Shown here: one piece after another, positions 1 to 9,948 of the stretch
Position numbering within the stretch: position 1 is the stretch's first letter
How the letters are laid out: each line of letters opens with the position of its first letter
Source: GW2011-AR15 sp964428335
Lineage (GTDB): Archaea; Nanobdellota; Nanobdellia; Woesearchaeales; GW2011-AR15
Length of the DNA: 64,000 nucleotides
Reading direction: 5' to 3'
NCBI GenBank assembly: GCA_964428335.1
Contig: CAYRXW010000010.1
Location: 10,850-74,849, forward strand
The notes under the pieces: model-generated
Told to the model about the DNA's origin: nothing
Databases searched by the model: none
Seen by the model: only the letters and a program-made list of their open reading frames with translations
Made by a program: the position numbers and the translations under genes

Positions 1-3000
1 TACACAGTTACAAACACGCAGTGGATTTCAACATCACAAAACAGGAATAAGCCAAATGGCACAATATGCTCTGATAATTTATTTTGTACAGTGGAAGATA
101 TGTGCAGTGCAGGAGTATGCCAGGGAACTGCAAATACCTGCAGCGATGGTGTTTCATGTACAGTAGATTCATGTAACGAAGCAAATGATATCTGCCAGCA
201 TAGCACAAATGACGCAGTATGTAATGACGGATTGTACTGTAATGGAAATGAGTACTGCGATTTAGAATTAGACTGCCAGCCAGGAACGCCTGTGGATGTC
301 AATGATAACATAGTGTGCACAATAGATTCATGTGATGAAACAATTAATCAGGTGCTTCATGTGCCTGATAATAATGTTTGCTCAGATGGATTATTCTGTA
401 ACGGAGAAGAATACTGCAGCACTAATTTAGGTTGCATGCAGGGAATACAGGTTGATTGTTCATCAAATAATATTAATGGAATAGATTCATGTGTAAATAG
501 TCCAGATGGAAATTCATACACATCAGACTTTAGGAACTCATTTGTCTCAGTTTGTATTGAAGGTGAAACAAATTATCAATGTACAACAGGAGACACAACT
601 ATTTTGCATGCATGTGATATGGAAGCATGCGGTGCACAGTGTGAAGATAATTTAGATTGTGGCTCATATTGTGTAGCAGATACCTATTACTATAGTGGAG
701 AATGCTTAGGAGGATGTACCTGTTCATACTTATCAGAAGATTGTAATGCACAGGATGGATGGTATGACACTGAAAATCTAAGATGGGTTGAAAACAACCA
801 ATGTACAGAGAAAGAAGAATACATGCAGGAATATAGGGATTATACATGTGGCCTTGTTGGCTGTGAATATGATATAACACAGACAAGATGGCTGGAAACA
901 GGGAATTTAAGAAATAAGCCAAACGGTACAATCTGTTCAGATAGTTTATTTTGTACTGTAGAAGACATGTGCTTTGAAGGAGCATGTTTAGGAACAGCAA
1001 TAAATGTAGATGATGGGTTATATTGTACAGTAGATTCATGCGATGAAATAAATGACCAGATTTTACATGAAGCAATAGTAGTAGAAGATAGCGTAACATG
1101 TACCTATGATTATTGTGACGAAGAATTAAATCAGGTAGTAAATGCACCACAGGACAATGTATGTAATGATGGATTGTATTGTAATGGGGAAGAATATTGT
1201 GATGCACAGTTAGACTGCCAGTACGGAACACCAGTAGACGCAAATGACAATTTATATTGTACAGTAGATTCATGTGATGAAATAAGCGATGCAATAGTGA
1301 ATGCGCCAATAGCAGTAGATGACGGATTATATTGCACAGTGGATTCATGTGATGAATTGAATGATGAGATAGTTCATAGTCCAATAACAGTAGATGATAG
1401 TGTAAGCTGTACAAATGATTACTGTGATGAAGAGCTAAACCAGGTAATAAATGCACCGCAGGACAATGTATGTAATGATGGATTGTATTGTAACGGGGAA
1501 GAATATTGCGATGCACAGTTAGACTGCCAGCCAGGTAGAGTAATAGACTGTTCAGGAAATGACCTTAATAATGTAGGACAATGTAATTACAATCCTGATG
1601 GTAGCTCAGTAACATGGGATTACTACTCAGGATTTACAAGTACATGTGATGAAGCAAATGATGTATGTACCGAATCAGTAGAGGAAGTAACAAGCGCATG
1701 TGATATGGAAACATGCGGAGCGCAGTGTGAAAGCAATGCAGACTGTGGATCATATTGTGTGGAAGATACATATTATTACAGCGGTGAATGTCAGGGAACT
1801 TGTGCATGTAGTTATTTATCAGAGAATTGTAATGCACAGGATGGATGGTATGATTTAGAATTGACACAATGGATAGGAAATGACCAGTGTACAGAGAAAG
1901 AAGAATACCTGCAGGAATATAGGGATTACACATGCGGCCTAGAAGGCTGTGAATATGATGTAACACAGACAAGATGGCTTGAAACAGGAAATTTAAGAAA
2001 CAGGGAAAACGGCTATCAGTGTAATGACGAATTATTCTGTACAACAAATGATGTATGTATGGAAGGAATTTGCCAGGGAAGCGCTTTAGACGTAAATGAT
2101 AATCTATTCTGTACAGTGGATTCATGCGATGAGATAAATGATGTAATCATAAATGCACCAATCTNNNNNNNNNNNNNNNNNNNNNNNNNNNNNNNNNNNN
2201 NNNNNNNNNNNNNNNNNNNNNNNNNNNNNNNNNNNNNNNNNNNNNNNNNNNNNNNNNNNNNNNNGGAGAAGAATATTGTGATGCACAGCTAGACTGCCAG
2301 CCAGGTGTAGTGATAGATTGTACAGGAAATGATATTCCAGGAGTAGAGCAGTGCAATTACAACCCAGATGGTAACCCAGTAACCTGGGATTATTATGTAG
2401 GATTCACAAGCACATGTGATGAAGGTAGGAATTCATGTACTGAATCAACAGAAGAAGTTGTAAGTGCATGTGATGTAGAGGCATGCGGCGCACAATGTGA
2501 AACAAATGCAGACTGTGGCTCATACTGTGTAGAAGACACATATTATTACAGCGGGGAATGCCTTTCAGGATGCACATGTTCATACTTATCAGAAGACTGT
2601 AACTTGCAGGATGGTTGGTATTACACAGAAAATACAAGATGGATAGGAAATGACCAGTGCACTGAAATACAAGAGGTAGAGAGGGAATATAGGGATTACA
2701 CATGCGGTGGAATAGATGGCTGCTCATATGTAGTAACAGAATATAAATGGACCCTTACTGAAAACATAAGGAATGTCCAGGATGGAACAGCATGCAATGC
2801 AGACAGCCTTTACTGCACAGTTGGAGATCAGTGTATATCAGGAATTTGTATGCCTGGTGAACAGCCAGACTGTTCAGGAAATGATATAGATGGAATAGAT
2901 ACATGTAATTACCAGCCAGATGGAATTACCTATACTTATGATTCAAGAAATTCATTCATATCATCATGCATAGAATCTGAGCAAGGCTATGAGTGTACAA

Positions 3001-6000
3001 CAGGAAGTGAAGAAATTTCACATGTATGCGATGTTGAAACTTGCGGAGCAGAATGTTATGATGGCAATTTCAACGATGGAGACGGCTGTAATTCACAGTG
3101 TGTGATAGAGTATTGTGGAGATGGCATACTTCATGAATCATTAAATGAATACTGTGATGACGCAAACAATGAGAATGGAGATGGCTGCAATTCACAATGT
3201 GTGATAGAGTACTGTGGAGATGGTTTTGATAACAACAACGAAGCAGAAGAATGTGATGACGGTAATGCAGATAACAACGATTCATGCAGGAATGACTGCA
3301 CTTATCCAGGATGTGGAGATGGATATCTAAACCCAGGCGAGCAGTGCGATGATAGCAATGAAGATAATTATGACGCATGCTCAAATCTATGTATAATCAA
3401 CTATTGTGGAGATAGTGTAGTAAACAATGGTGAGCAGTGTGATGATGGAAATGAAGATAACTATGATTCATGTTCCAATTCATGTATAACAAATTACTGT
3501 GGAGACGAAGTTGTTAACAATGAAGAACTATGTGATGATGGAAACAATGCAAATGGAGACGGATGTACATCACAATGCCTAGTTGAATACTGTGGAGATG
3601 GAATTGATAACAACAATGAAGCAGAAGAATGTGATGATGGAAATGAAGATAACTATGATTCATGCTCCAATTCATGTATAACAAATTACTGTGGAGACAA
3701 TGTTGTGAACAATGGTGAGCAGTGTGATGATGGCAATCAGAATGACTTTGACACATGTTCCAACCTATGTATATCTGCATTCTGCGGAGATACAATAGTG
3801 AATAATGATGAGTATTGTGATGATGGGAACAGCATAGATGATGACCAATGTTCAAATCTTTGCAACTTAAATTATTGTGGAGATAACAAGGTAAACAATG
3901 GCGAGCTATGTGATGACGGCAATAATTTTGATAATGATGGATGTACATCACAATGTGCTATAGAATACTGTGGAGACCATGTAACCCAGTCAAATGAAGC
4001 ATGCGATGACGGAAATAATGCAAACGGAGACGGATGCAATTCATTGTGCTTAGTTGAATACTGCGGAGATGGAATAGATAATAACGCAGAAACAGAAGAA
4101 TGTGATGACGGTAATGAAGATAATTATGACACATGCTCAAACTTATGCACTTTGACTTACTGCGGAGACGAAGTAGTTAATAATGGTGAGCAGTGTGATG
4201 ATGGCAATGATGTAAGCACAGACTCATGCACAAGCACATGTAAAAATCCTGCCTGTGGAGATACATATCTACAGGAAGGGGAGCAGTGTGATGATGGTAA
4301 TGTCAACAGCAATGATAGCTGTGACTCACAATGTGTCATAGAATACTGTGGAGATGATATTAAGCAGTCAAGTGAAGCATGTGATGACGGGAACAATGAG
4401 AACGGAGATGGATGTACATCACAATGTTTAGTTGAATACTGTGGAGACGGCATTGATAATAACAATGAATCAGAAGCATGCGATGACGGCAACACAAACA
4501 ATAATGATGGATGCCTAAACACATGTAACATTGCATATTGCGGAGACAGTGTAACAGAGACAGGGAACGAGGCATGCGACGATGGAAACGAGAATAACAA
4601 NNNNNNNNNNNNNNNNNNNNNNNNNNNNNNNNNNNNNNNNNNNNNNNNNNNNNNNNNNNNNNNNNNNNNNNNNNNNNNNNNNNNNNNNNNNNNNNNNNNN
4701 GACGATGGAAACGAGAATAACAACGATTCATGCAGGAATGATTGTACTTTCCCTGTATGCGGAGATTCATACCTAAATCCAGGCGAACAGTGTGATGATG
4801 GAAATAATGACAACACAGATTCCTGCTTAAATACATGTAAGATTGCAGGTTGCGGGGATGGATTTGCACAGGAAGAGATTGAGGAATGTGATGACGGCAA
4901 TACAAACAATAATGATGCATGCTTGAACACATGCAACATTGCATACTGTGGAGATAGTGTTACACAGTATGGAGAAGAAGACTGCGATGACGGTAATGAT
5001 AATAACAATGATTATTGCAGGAATGATTGTTCGCTTCCAGTATGCGGAGATGGATATCAGAACCCAGGCGAAGCATGCGATGACGGAAACAACAACAGCA
5101 ACGATGGCTGTAATGCACTTTGTGTTTTAGAAGTATGCGGAGACGGGATTGTCCAGGATGGCATTGGTGAAGTATGCGAATATGACAGCCAATGTGATGA
5201 TGGCAACTATAAGACACAGGATGTCTGCGGAGAATCAACATGCGGATGCTCAAATGTCCAGATATGTGAGGATGAATGTGCTCCAGGAGAGGATGACATC
5301 TGCGCAGAAGCAGGAGTGATTGTATTATCCTGCAAGAACAGCTTTGATTCAGACCCGTGTTATGAATGGGGAAAGAAGGAAGACTGTAGCGTTAGGGATA
5401 GCTGTGTTGTAAGGGAATTAGAAACACCATATTGCACTGAATGCCCAGGCAACAACTGTGGAACTGTATGCTATGAGACAGAGACATTATACGGCACATG
5501 GTCATGCGGAGAAGGTGCAGAATGCCAGTACACTCTTGCACAGGACTTCGTCGATGCAGATGATGATAAGAAAGATGACAGGTGCGATGACTGCGTTGAT
5601 ATGGACTATGATGGGATATGCGACCATGAAGATACATGCAAAGGAATCTATAATCCTACAAATGTAGACTCAGACAATGATGGATTTGGCAATGCCTGTG
5701 ATGAAGACAGGGACAATGATGGCTATCCTGCAGGAAATGACTGCAATGACTGGGATCCAAAGATAAATCCAGGGGCTTCTGAAAAAGAAGGGGATGGAAA
5801 AGACAATGACTGTGATCCATTGACATTAGATAAGCCTGAAAAAATAAGATCAGAAGACCTTATCATGACAACAAGGATACTGAATGAAGATACAGCAATG
5901 AAAGAAGGCCAGCTTGCTTTGGCAGTCTATGTCAAAAACACAGGAGATATCAAAGCTAAGGATGTCAAAATCACAGCAACAATAATGGATGAATTCATTA

Positions 6001-6164
6001 CAGATCAGATGGCCATATCAAGCATCGGAATAGGAAAAACAGAAAGAGTTTTGTTTTACCTGCCTATAGATTCGCTTGACAGAGGTTCAGAATATTATAT
6101 CAGGACTGTGATGAATGTAGAGACAGTAAAGAAAGCTAAATACAGCCAGTTTGTTCTTGGCTGA
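1..6164 (+). CDS. Giant cysteine-rich repeat surface protein, 5'-truncated by window, with two assembly gaps
   Basis: An open frame enters at base 1 and ends at the TGA at 6162-6164. The frame before gap 1 (frame 1) resumes in frame 3 right after it (GEEYCDAQLDCQPG), so the gap's true length is not 100 but leaves a remainder of 2 on division by 3. The N-terminal part holds three copies of a Cys module with ACD.E.CGAQC, DTYYYSGEC and RDYTCG motifs. The middle part is about 21 DUF4215-like repeats (CGDG...ECDDGN...DGC...C). Then come thrombospondin-3/MopE-like acidic calcium-binding motifs (DSDNDGFGNACDEDRDNDG, and NDCNDWDPKINPGA) and a C-terminal beta-rich domain of about 100 residues resembling CARDB. 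No C-terminal membrane anchor or sorting signal is visible. It is most likely an exported adhesin or S-layer-associated protein; the signal peptide lies outside the window. Function is inferred from domain types only. The protein needs many disulfides, which fits the VKOR gene at 43 kb. Confidence 0.85.
613..2800 (+). repeat. Three copies of a long cysteine-rich module
   Basis: Coding repeat. Copies start near 613, 1696 and 2461 with HACDMEACGAQC, SACDMETCGAQC and SACDVEACGAQC, each followed by DCGSYCV.DTYYYSGEC, a C.CSYLSE.CN..DGWY segment and an EYRDYTCG segment about 100 residues later. Shorter units of the kind C.DGLYCNGEEYCDAQLDCQ and V(D)D.LYCTVDSCDE are scattered between them in several copies. 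The similarity is high enough at DNA level to break assembly. Confidence 0.85.
2165..2264. other. Assembly gap (100 N)
   Basis: Exactly 100 N within the Cys-module part of the giant gene. The flanks are NAPI before and GEEYCDAQLDCQPG after, both elements that recur at 1.1-1.5 kb, so the gap falls inside a repeat. The reading frame changes across it, which shows the padded length is arbitrary. Confidence 0.99.
3064..5200 (+). repeat. Tandem DUF4215-like CGD...CDDGN repeats (about 21 copies)
   Basis: I count about 21 CGD starts between 3115 and 5140, each followed by ECDDGN (or close) and a C...C end, with a unit of roughly 34-40 residues. The pattern matches what is known as DUF4215 / Myxococcus cysteine-rich repeat, found in secreted proteins of bacteria and archaea. 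Units fall into subtypes (for example CGDGIDNN.E.EECDDGN and CGD.VVNNGEQCDDGN) that alternate, suggesting duplication of multi-unit blocks. Confidence 0.9.
4601..4700. other. Assembly gap (100 N) flanked by the same 23 nt
   Basis: Exactly 100 N inside the DUF4215-like repeats. The 23 bases before the gap (4578-4600) are identical to the 23 bases after it (4701-4723), both encoding DDGNENN. Either the two contigs simply overlap there, or an unknown number of repeats was collapsed. Confidence 0.99.
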
Positions 6165-6243
6165 AATTTTTATTTCTTTTTTATTTCAAAAATCAATTAA
6201 ATTATCTACAGTTGACGATATTATTTCCAGGTTATTTTTGTCA

Positions 6244-6444
6244 TTAAAATATTTGGTTTCTTAATTTATAAAAACTATAAATTAAAGCAAAAAATGTTCC
6301 TATTAAAACTGCCAGTAAAGTAGTTTGACTGTCATTTGATGGAACGCTAAAACCATATCTATAAAGATAAAAAATGCTTAAACTTAAAAACAGGATAGTT
6401 ACAAAAGTAACTCTTATAATGATATTTGATTTTGATAGTATCAC
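6244..6444 (-). CDS. Small membrane protein, hypothetical
   Basis: 66 codons with a GTG start. Two hydrophobic segments are visible, roughly residues 9-28 (VTFLVTILFLSLSIFYLY-like) and 42-60 (LLAVLIGTFFALIYSFY), separated by a polar loop, as in a small two-pass membrane protein. I recognise no family. It stands alone in the gap between the giant Cys-rich gene and the recJ-like gene. An AT-rich TATA-like stretch lies just upstream on the minus strand but very close to the start. The remaining intergenic DNA (6165-6243 and 6445-6516) shows nothing else I can support. It may be a chance open frame. Confidence 0.35.
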   Translation of the reverse strand: MILSKSNIIIRVTFVTILFLSLSIFYLYRYGFSVPSNDSQTTLLAVLIGTFFALIYSFYKLRNQIF

Positions 6445-6516
6445 TATTTAAAATAAAATGCTAATCTATAAAAAATTTGTTTTAATGCCTAACTTAATAA
6501 AACGAATGTCTAAATA

Positions 6517-7887
6517 TTAAACTATTTCTTTTAATGCTTTTTTAGCAGATTCTATAAACTTTTCTTCATCCTTCTTATCAATAATTGCCCCGGCAGCATT
6601 CTTATGCCCTCCTCCTTCTCCCCCATTTATCTCAGTCAGTATTTTTTGGATGATAAGCCTAAGATCAAGCTCTGTTTCTCCGTTTACCCTGCTGGACACT
6701 TTTATTTTTTCAGCATCGTAAGCCATAGATATTATTATTGTCCCTTGTTTTATTTCCTTATTGTTTGAAACAATTGATGCTAAGGTCCCTATGATAGTTG
6801 GCTTTATTTCATCTCTAGCATTAAGTATAAGGTATTTATCATCATGGATTATCCTGTCGCTGTTTCTGTTTTTATCATACCATCTCATGGCGCTTATTAT
6901 CTCATTCCTGTAAAGTTCTAAAACATTAAGGGCCTCTTTTTTTGAAGTTTCATTTCCCATGCATGCAGCGACAGCCAAGGTTGCCTTATCAAGCCTTCCG
7001 CACGCATTAAGCAAGGTTGCATATTCCCTGCATTCCCTGAATGGCCCATTTTTCTCATTTTCAATTACATATAGGCTCCTGAAAATATCGCCTGCTTTAT
7101 CGCTCCCGTTCCTTTTCATCAGTATCCCGGCAACAAGTTTTTTCTTTTCATCATCGCTTAAGTCATGATAGTTTTTCCATTCATCGCCTTTTTTTGGCTC
7201 TATTCCCAAATCAAGAAGAAACTGAATTGCGTTGCTTTCATTTCCGCTGATGCCCGGAACAAAAACATCCTCTGAGAAAGTAAGAAGCTTTACTATGGAT
7301 TTTGTCTCAAGCCCAAACCATTTCAGGCCTTTTTCAATCCTGATATTTTTGGCATCTTCAAGTATCCTTGTTCCTATTTCAGAAAAGCCTTCATTTTCCT
7401 GCACATCGCCAATAGCTCCTATAACTGCTAGATATGCAAGGTCTGAATTTTTCTCGCTTAATGCTTTTGCAAAAAAATAACTTACGCCAGCTCCAGAAAT
7501 ATCCTTTGAGCCATCAATGTTATGCATGTGTGGGTTTACTACAGTTAAATTTCCAGGTATCTCAAGTGATAAATCAAAAGAATGATGGTCAAGTATGAAA
7601 ACTTTTTTATGGATATATTTTTTTATATTCTCAATCTGCCCGCATCCAAGATCAGTAAACAGGAAGACATTATATTCTTCTTTCTTAAGGTCAATCAAGA
7701 CTTCTTCATTCAGCTGTTTCACAATGCTTAAGTGATATTTTTTCCCAAGTCTCTTTAAAGCCTGAAGCGTTATTGCAGCGCTTGTAATCCCATCAGCATC
7801 CAGGTGCGATATAACTCTGATAGGGTCTTCAGTTTTTTTCAGTTCATCAGCTGCTTTAGAAATATAAGAAAAAAAAGAAGAAAACAT
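6517..7887 (-). CDS. DHH-family phosphoesterase, archaeal RecJ-like nuclease
   Basis: 456 residues. Motif I is SHLDADG near residues 27-33, an aspartate follows in FTDLGCGQ, the DHH motif is ILDHHSFD, and the C-terminal DHHA1 domain carries GGEGGGHKNAAGA. This arrangement is that of archaeal RecJ/GAN-type single-strand exonucleases, which act in DNA replication (with GINS) and repair; the metal-binding aspartates and histidines are all in place. It lies 14 nt downstream of rps15 on the same strand and is probably co-transcribed, a neighbourhood common in archaea. A role in RNA 5'-3' decay is also possible, since some archaeal paralogs act on RNA. Family assignment is firm; the exact substrate is not. 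Confidence 0.9.
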   Translation of the reverse strand: MFSSFFSYISKAADELKKTEDPIRVISHLDADGITSAAITLQALKRLGKKYHLSIVKQLNEEVLIDLKKEEYNVFLFTDLGCGQIENIKKYIHKKVFILDHHSFDLSLEIPGNLTVVNPHMHNIDGSKDISGAGVSYFFAKALSEKNSDLAYLAVIGAIGDVQENEGFSEIGTRILEDAKNIRIEKGLKWFGLETKSIVKLLTFSEDVFVPGISGNESNAIQFLLDLGIEPKKGDEWKNYHDLSDDEKKKLVAGILMKRNGSDKAGDIFRSLYVIENEKNGPFRECREYATLLNACGRLDKATLAVAACMGNETSKKEALNVLELYRNEIISAMRWYDKNRNSDRIIHDDKYLILNARDEIKPTIIGTLASIVSNNKEIKQGTIIISMAYDAEKIKVSSRVNGETELDLRLIIQKILTEINGGEGGGHKNAAGAIIDKKDEEKFIESAKKALKEIV

Positions 7888-7901
7888 TTGGTTAGCTATC
7901 T

Positions 7902-8357
7902 TTATTCAATCAATAGCTGTACGTTCTTTGGATCATAGTTCCAGCTTTCAGGAAGCATGCCATGTTTCTTATAGTAAGGCACAAGCCTCATGATTTTTGA
8001 TTCAGTAAGCTGTAGTCCTCTTTTTGCAGTCATGTCCTTCTTATTTGCTGCTTGGTGCTTCTGCAATGCAACCATTCTTTTAAGTAGGGCAGTCAGGTTG
8101 TCTGGCAGTTTTGGAGCAACTTCTTTCTCCTGAAGTATCTGTGTTATTGTCTTCTTTGTCATTGATTTTACATCAGGAATCCCGTATGTGTCCCTTAAGA
8201 CAAGGCCGATTTTTGAGCTTGTGTTTCCTTCTTTTGCCAATTTTACAATAAGCATCTCAATTTCCTTTGTCTTATAGCTGGTCCAGCTGTACTGTCCCAT
8301 CTTCATTGGTTTCTTGCTTCCTGATTTTCCTCTCTTATGAGAGTACATTCTTGCCAT
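7902..8357 (-). CDS. rps15: 30S ribosomal protein S15 (uS15), archaeal type
   Basis: 151 residues, the long archaeal/eukaryotic form with an N-terminal extension (MARMYSHKRGKSGS). Family motifs include the GQYSWTSYKTKEIEMLI segment, IGLVLRDTYGIPDVK, and the C-terminal RLVPYYKKHGMLPESW. It binds 16S rRNA in the platform of the small subunit. It is the first gene of a two-gene minus-strand unit with the recJ-like gene. The upstream 100 nt hold a TATA box and a structured leader (separate entry). Confidence 0.97.
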   Translation of the reverse strand: MARMYSHKRGKSGSKKPMKMGQYSWTSYKTKEIEMLIVKLAKEGNTSSKIGLVLRDTYGIPDVKSMTKKTITQILQEKEVAPKLPDNLTALLKRMVALQKHQAANKKDMTAKRGLQLTESKIMRLVPYYKKHGMLPESWNYDPKNVQLLIE

Positions 8358-8358
8358 T

Positions 8359-8475
8359 TTTTGTTCCTCTTGTGTATTATATGGAGAAATAGTAAAACTT
8401 CTCCAGCATAAGTCCGTCTCTTAAACGTGGCTTATCTTTCAATAATTCATGGATAAAAGAGGTATTTAAAAAGGT
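8359..8475 (-). promoter_or_regulatory. rps15 promoter and possible structured leader
   Basis: On the minus strand a TATA-like TTTTTAAATA lies at about 8466-8475, which would start transcription near 8445 and give a leader of nearly 90 nt, long for this genome where many genes look leaderless. Inside the leader a 7-bp hairpin (TGGAGAA/TTCTCCA, 8382-8405) follows an ATAAG/CTTAT pairing. A GAGG Shine-Dalgarno-like motif sits just before the ATG. Autoregulation by S15 is known in bacteria; here it is only a possibility. Confidence 0.4.
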
Positions 8476-8526
8476 TTTTATTGCTTTTAAGGCAATTTAA
8501 ATATAACTTTATTTTACCTTGGCAAT

Positions 8527-9006
8527 ATGGCTGATAGTCTATTGGATATAATAAGAGAAAATGCGCCAGGATATAATCTAAATGAAGAGATAAAGCATGA
8601 CTTTGTCACAAAAGTTAGGTTAATCTTTGGCACTCTTAATCTTTATAAAGGTGGCGTAGAAGGGCTTTATGAGGATATAATAAAATTATATGAAATTAAT
8701 CTTTCAAAAATATTTATTCTCGGCATAGAAAATCAGTATGTTCATCTTGCTGGTGAAAGAACTGCAGAGTTTGAAGCTGTTAGGCATATAAGCATTGCTG
8801 AAAAAGCAAAGCTAAAATCTTTTTTTGAAAGTATTGAAAAATATGCTTCTCCAGATTTGTTTGGTGATCAACCATACAGGTTTTTTGAACATGCTGTTGA
8901 CTGCATAATTATGGAAGTATATTCTCAGGGATTCAGATATTGCGCTGATCAGTATTTCAAGCACATTAACGAGAAAGTATTTGGAATACCAGATGCAAAA
9001 AAGTAG
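8527..9006 (+). CDS. Hypothetical protein, 159 aa
   Basis: 159 residues, soluble, mixed charge, predicted mostly helical by eye, with no signal peptide or membrane segment. I do not recognise a family. The start is supported by a TATA box (TTTAAATA, about 8496-8504) placed so that the transcript would begin at or just before the ATG. The gene diverges from rps15 and converges on the Smr gene, with 2 nt between the two stop codons. Codon use looks like that of its neighbours, so it is very likely a real gene. Confidence 0.75.
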   Translation: MADSLLDIIRENAPGYNLNEEIKHDFVTKVRLIFGTLNLYKGGVEGLYEDIIKLYEINLSKIFILGIENQYVHLAGERTAEFEAVRHISIAEKAKLKSFFESIEKYASPDLFGDQPYRFFEHAVDCIIMEVYSQGFRYCADQYFKHINEKVFGIPDAKK

Positions 9007-9008
9007 GC

Positions 9009-9257
9009 TTATTTAAACACAGCAATAGTTACTCCATCCCCTCCTTCATTGTCTTTTCCCCGTCTCATAGATTTCACATAACCGATAGTCCTAAGCATGC
9101 TTCTTACAGCGGTTTTTAGTATTCCCTGGCCATGTCCATGCACAATATGCACTTCAGGAAAGCCTATGTTATAGAAATGCAAGAGGTTTATCCTTATTGC
9201 TGATACAGCCTGCTCTTTAGTCATGCCATGCACATCAATTCTTGGAAGCGGATTCAT
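9009..9257 (-). CDS. Small Smr-domain protein
   Basis: 82 residues consisting of little more than one Smr domain: the start motif RIDVHGMTKEQA (LDxHG), the central HIVHGHGQGILK (HGxGxGxLR type) and the end DGVTIAVF. Smr domains are nicking endonucleases or RNA-cleaving/binding modules, named for the C-terminal domain of MutS2. Here there is no MutS part, as in the stand-alone Smr proteins of archaea and bacteria. It overlaps nothing and is convergent with the upstream 8.5 kb gene. Whether it nicks DNA or cleaves RNA cannot be told from sequence. Confidence 0.88.
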   Translation of the reverse strand: MNPLPRIDVHGMTKEQAVSAIRINLLHFYNIGFPEVHIVHGHGQGILKTAVRSMLRTIGYVKSMRRGKDNEGGDGVTIAVFK

Positions 9258-9325
9258 TTTAGTCGTGGTATTTTGATAAGATTTAAAAGATATATGTTTT
9301 TCTTATTGCTTTAGGATAAAGTTAA

Positions 9326-9422
9326 AGCCCCGTAGTGTAGTGGCCAATCATGCGACCCTTTGGTTTGCTAAAAATAAGCAATAAGAAAGGTTGCGACCCA
9401 GGTTCGAACCCTGGCGGGGCTA
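9326..9422 (+). tRNA. tRNA-Gln (UUG) with a 24-nt intron
   Basis: The acceptor AGCCCCG pairs with CGGGGCT (7 bp), the T arm is CCAGG-TTCGAAC-CCTGG, and the anticodon stem CGACC/GGTTG closes a loop starting C-T-TTG, giving anticodon UUG (Gln). The loop is interrupted after position 37 by an intron at 9364-9387. A bulge-helix-bulge can be drawn: 5' bulge GGT, 3' bulge AAA, a short central helix CTT/AAG and an intron hairpin TTGCT/AGCAA, which places the cuts exactly at 37/38. The D stem has a T-T mismatch at 13-22. No CCA is encoded; the discriminator is A. Confidence 0.93.
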
Positions 9423-9478
9423 TTTTTCTTTTTTGCAACAAAAAAATGCTGATTTCTATGTTTTTAAAACCTAAATAA

Positions 9479-9904
9479 TTAATCAATCTTTACAGAAGGA
9501 TAGGATTCAATGTATCTCTCATCGTTGCAACCATAGTAGGTCACTGTCCTGTTGATGAAATCTACATCGTACCTGACAACGCCGGCACGCCATGATGAAG
9601 TTAAGAACTCCAAAAACTCAGTCTTGCCTGCCTGGTCTGCCCGCAGTGCAACAATCAGGGATTCTTTGTTAAACTTAGGTACATCCATAGCCCCTGTGGC
9701 AAGCGGAGTGCCTTGGATAATGACAGGACCTTTGCTTGTCAGAAAAAGGCTCTGGCATGATGGCAAAAACCAAGTGTTTCGTGTAACTCCAGCACTTCTA
9801 AGAGTCTCAGCCAGGTAGGGAAATCCACCAACTTTTGGCCGCAGAGTCATTGCTTTTCTCTGGGCAGCTTCAAGATTCTCGATTGCACTACTCATGTGAT
9901 TCAA
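9479..9904 (-). CDS. DUF1398 (YbcV-like) protein
   Basis: 141 residues matching DUF1398 along most of its length: VGGFPYLAETLRSAGV, then FLPSCQSLFLT, a GTPLATGAMDVP segment, ALRADQAGKTEFLEFL and a C-terminal VDFINRTVTYYG. The family is common in bacteria and phages (E. coli YbcV) and rarer in archaea; its function is unknown. It is isolated between the tRNA and the helicase gene. The close match to bacterial versions suggests acquisition from bacteria, which is inference. Confidence 0.85.
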   Translation of the reverse strand: MNHMSSAIENLEAAQRKAMTLRPKVGGFPYLAETLRSAGVTRNTWFLPSCQSLFLTSKGPVIIQGTPLATGAMDVPKFNKESLIVALRADQAGKTEFLEFLTSSWRAGVVRYDVDFINRTVTYYGCNDERYIESYPSVKID

Positions 9905-9948
9905 TAACCTAAAACCTTATTTATTTTTAATGTTTAATCAGTCTTAGC

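Noticed and set aside
599..1516. Long minus-strand open frame (305 codons) within the Cys-rich gene
   Set aside because: Shadow of the repeat coding sequence: extremely His/Leu/Tyr-rich translation, and it is antisense to a frame with clear Cys repeats.
4157..5008. Minus-strand open frames through the DUF4215-like repeats
   Set aside because: Ser/Pro/His-rich repeats mirror the plus-strand repeat, run through an N gap and match no protein pattern.
3064..5200. CRISPR-like regular repeats
   Set aside because: Unit length of about 105-120 nt, variable copies and an intact protein frame show coding repeats. No short identical repeat with unique spacers is seen.
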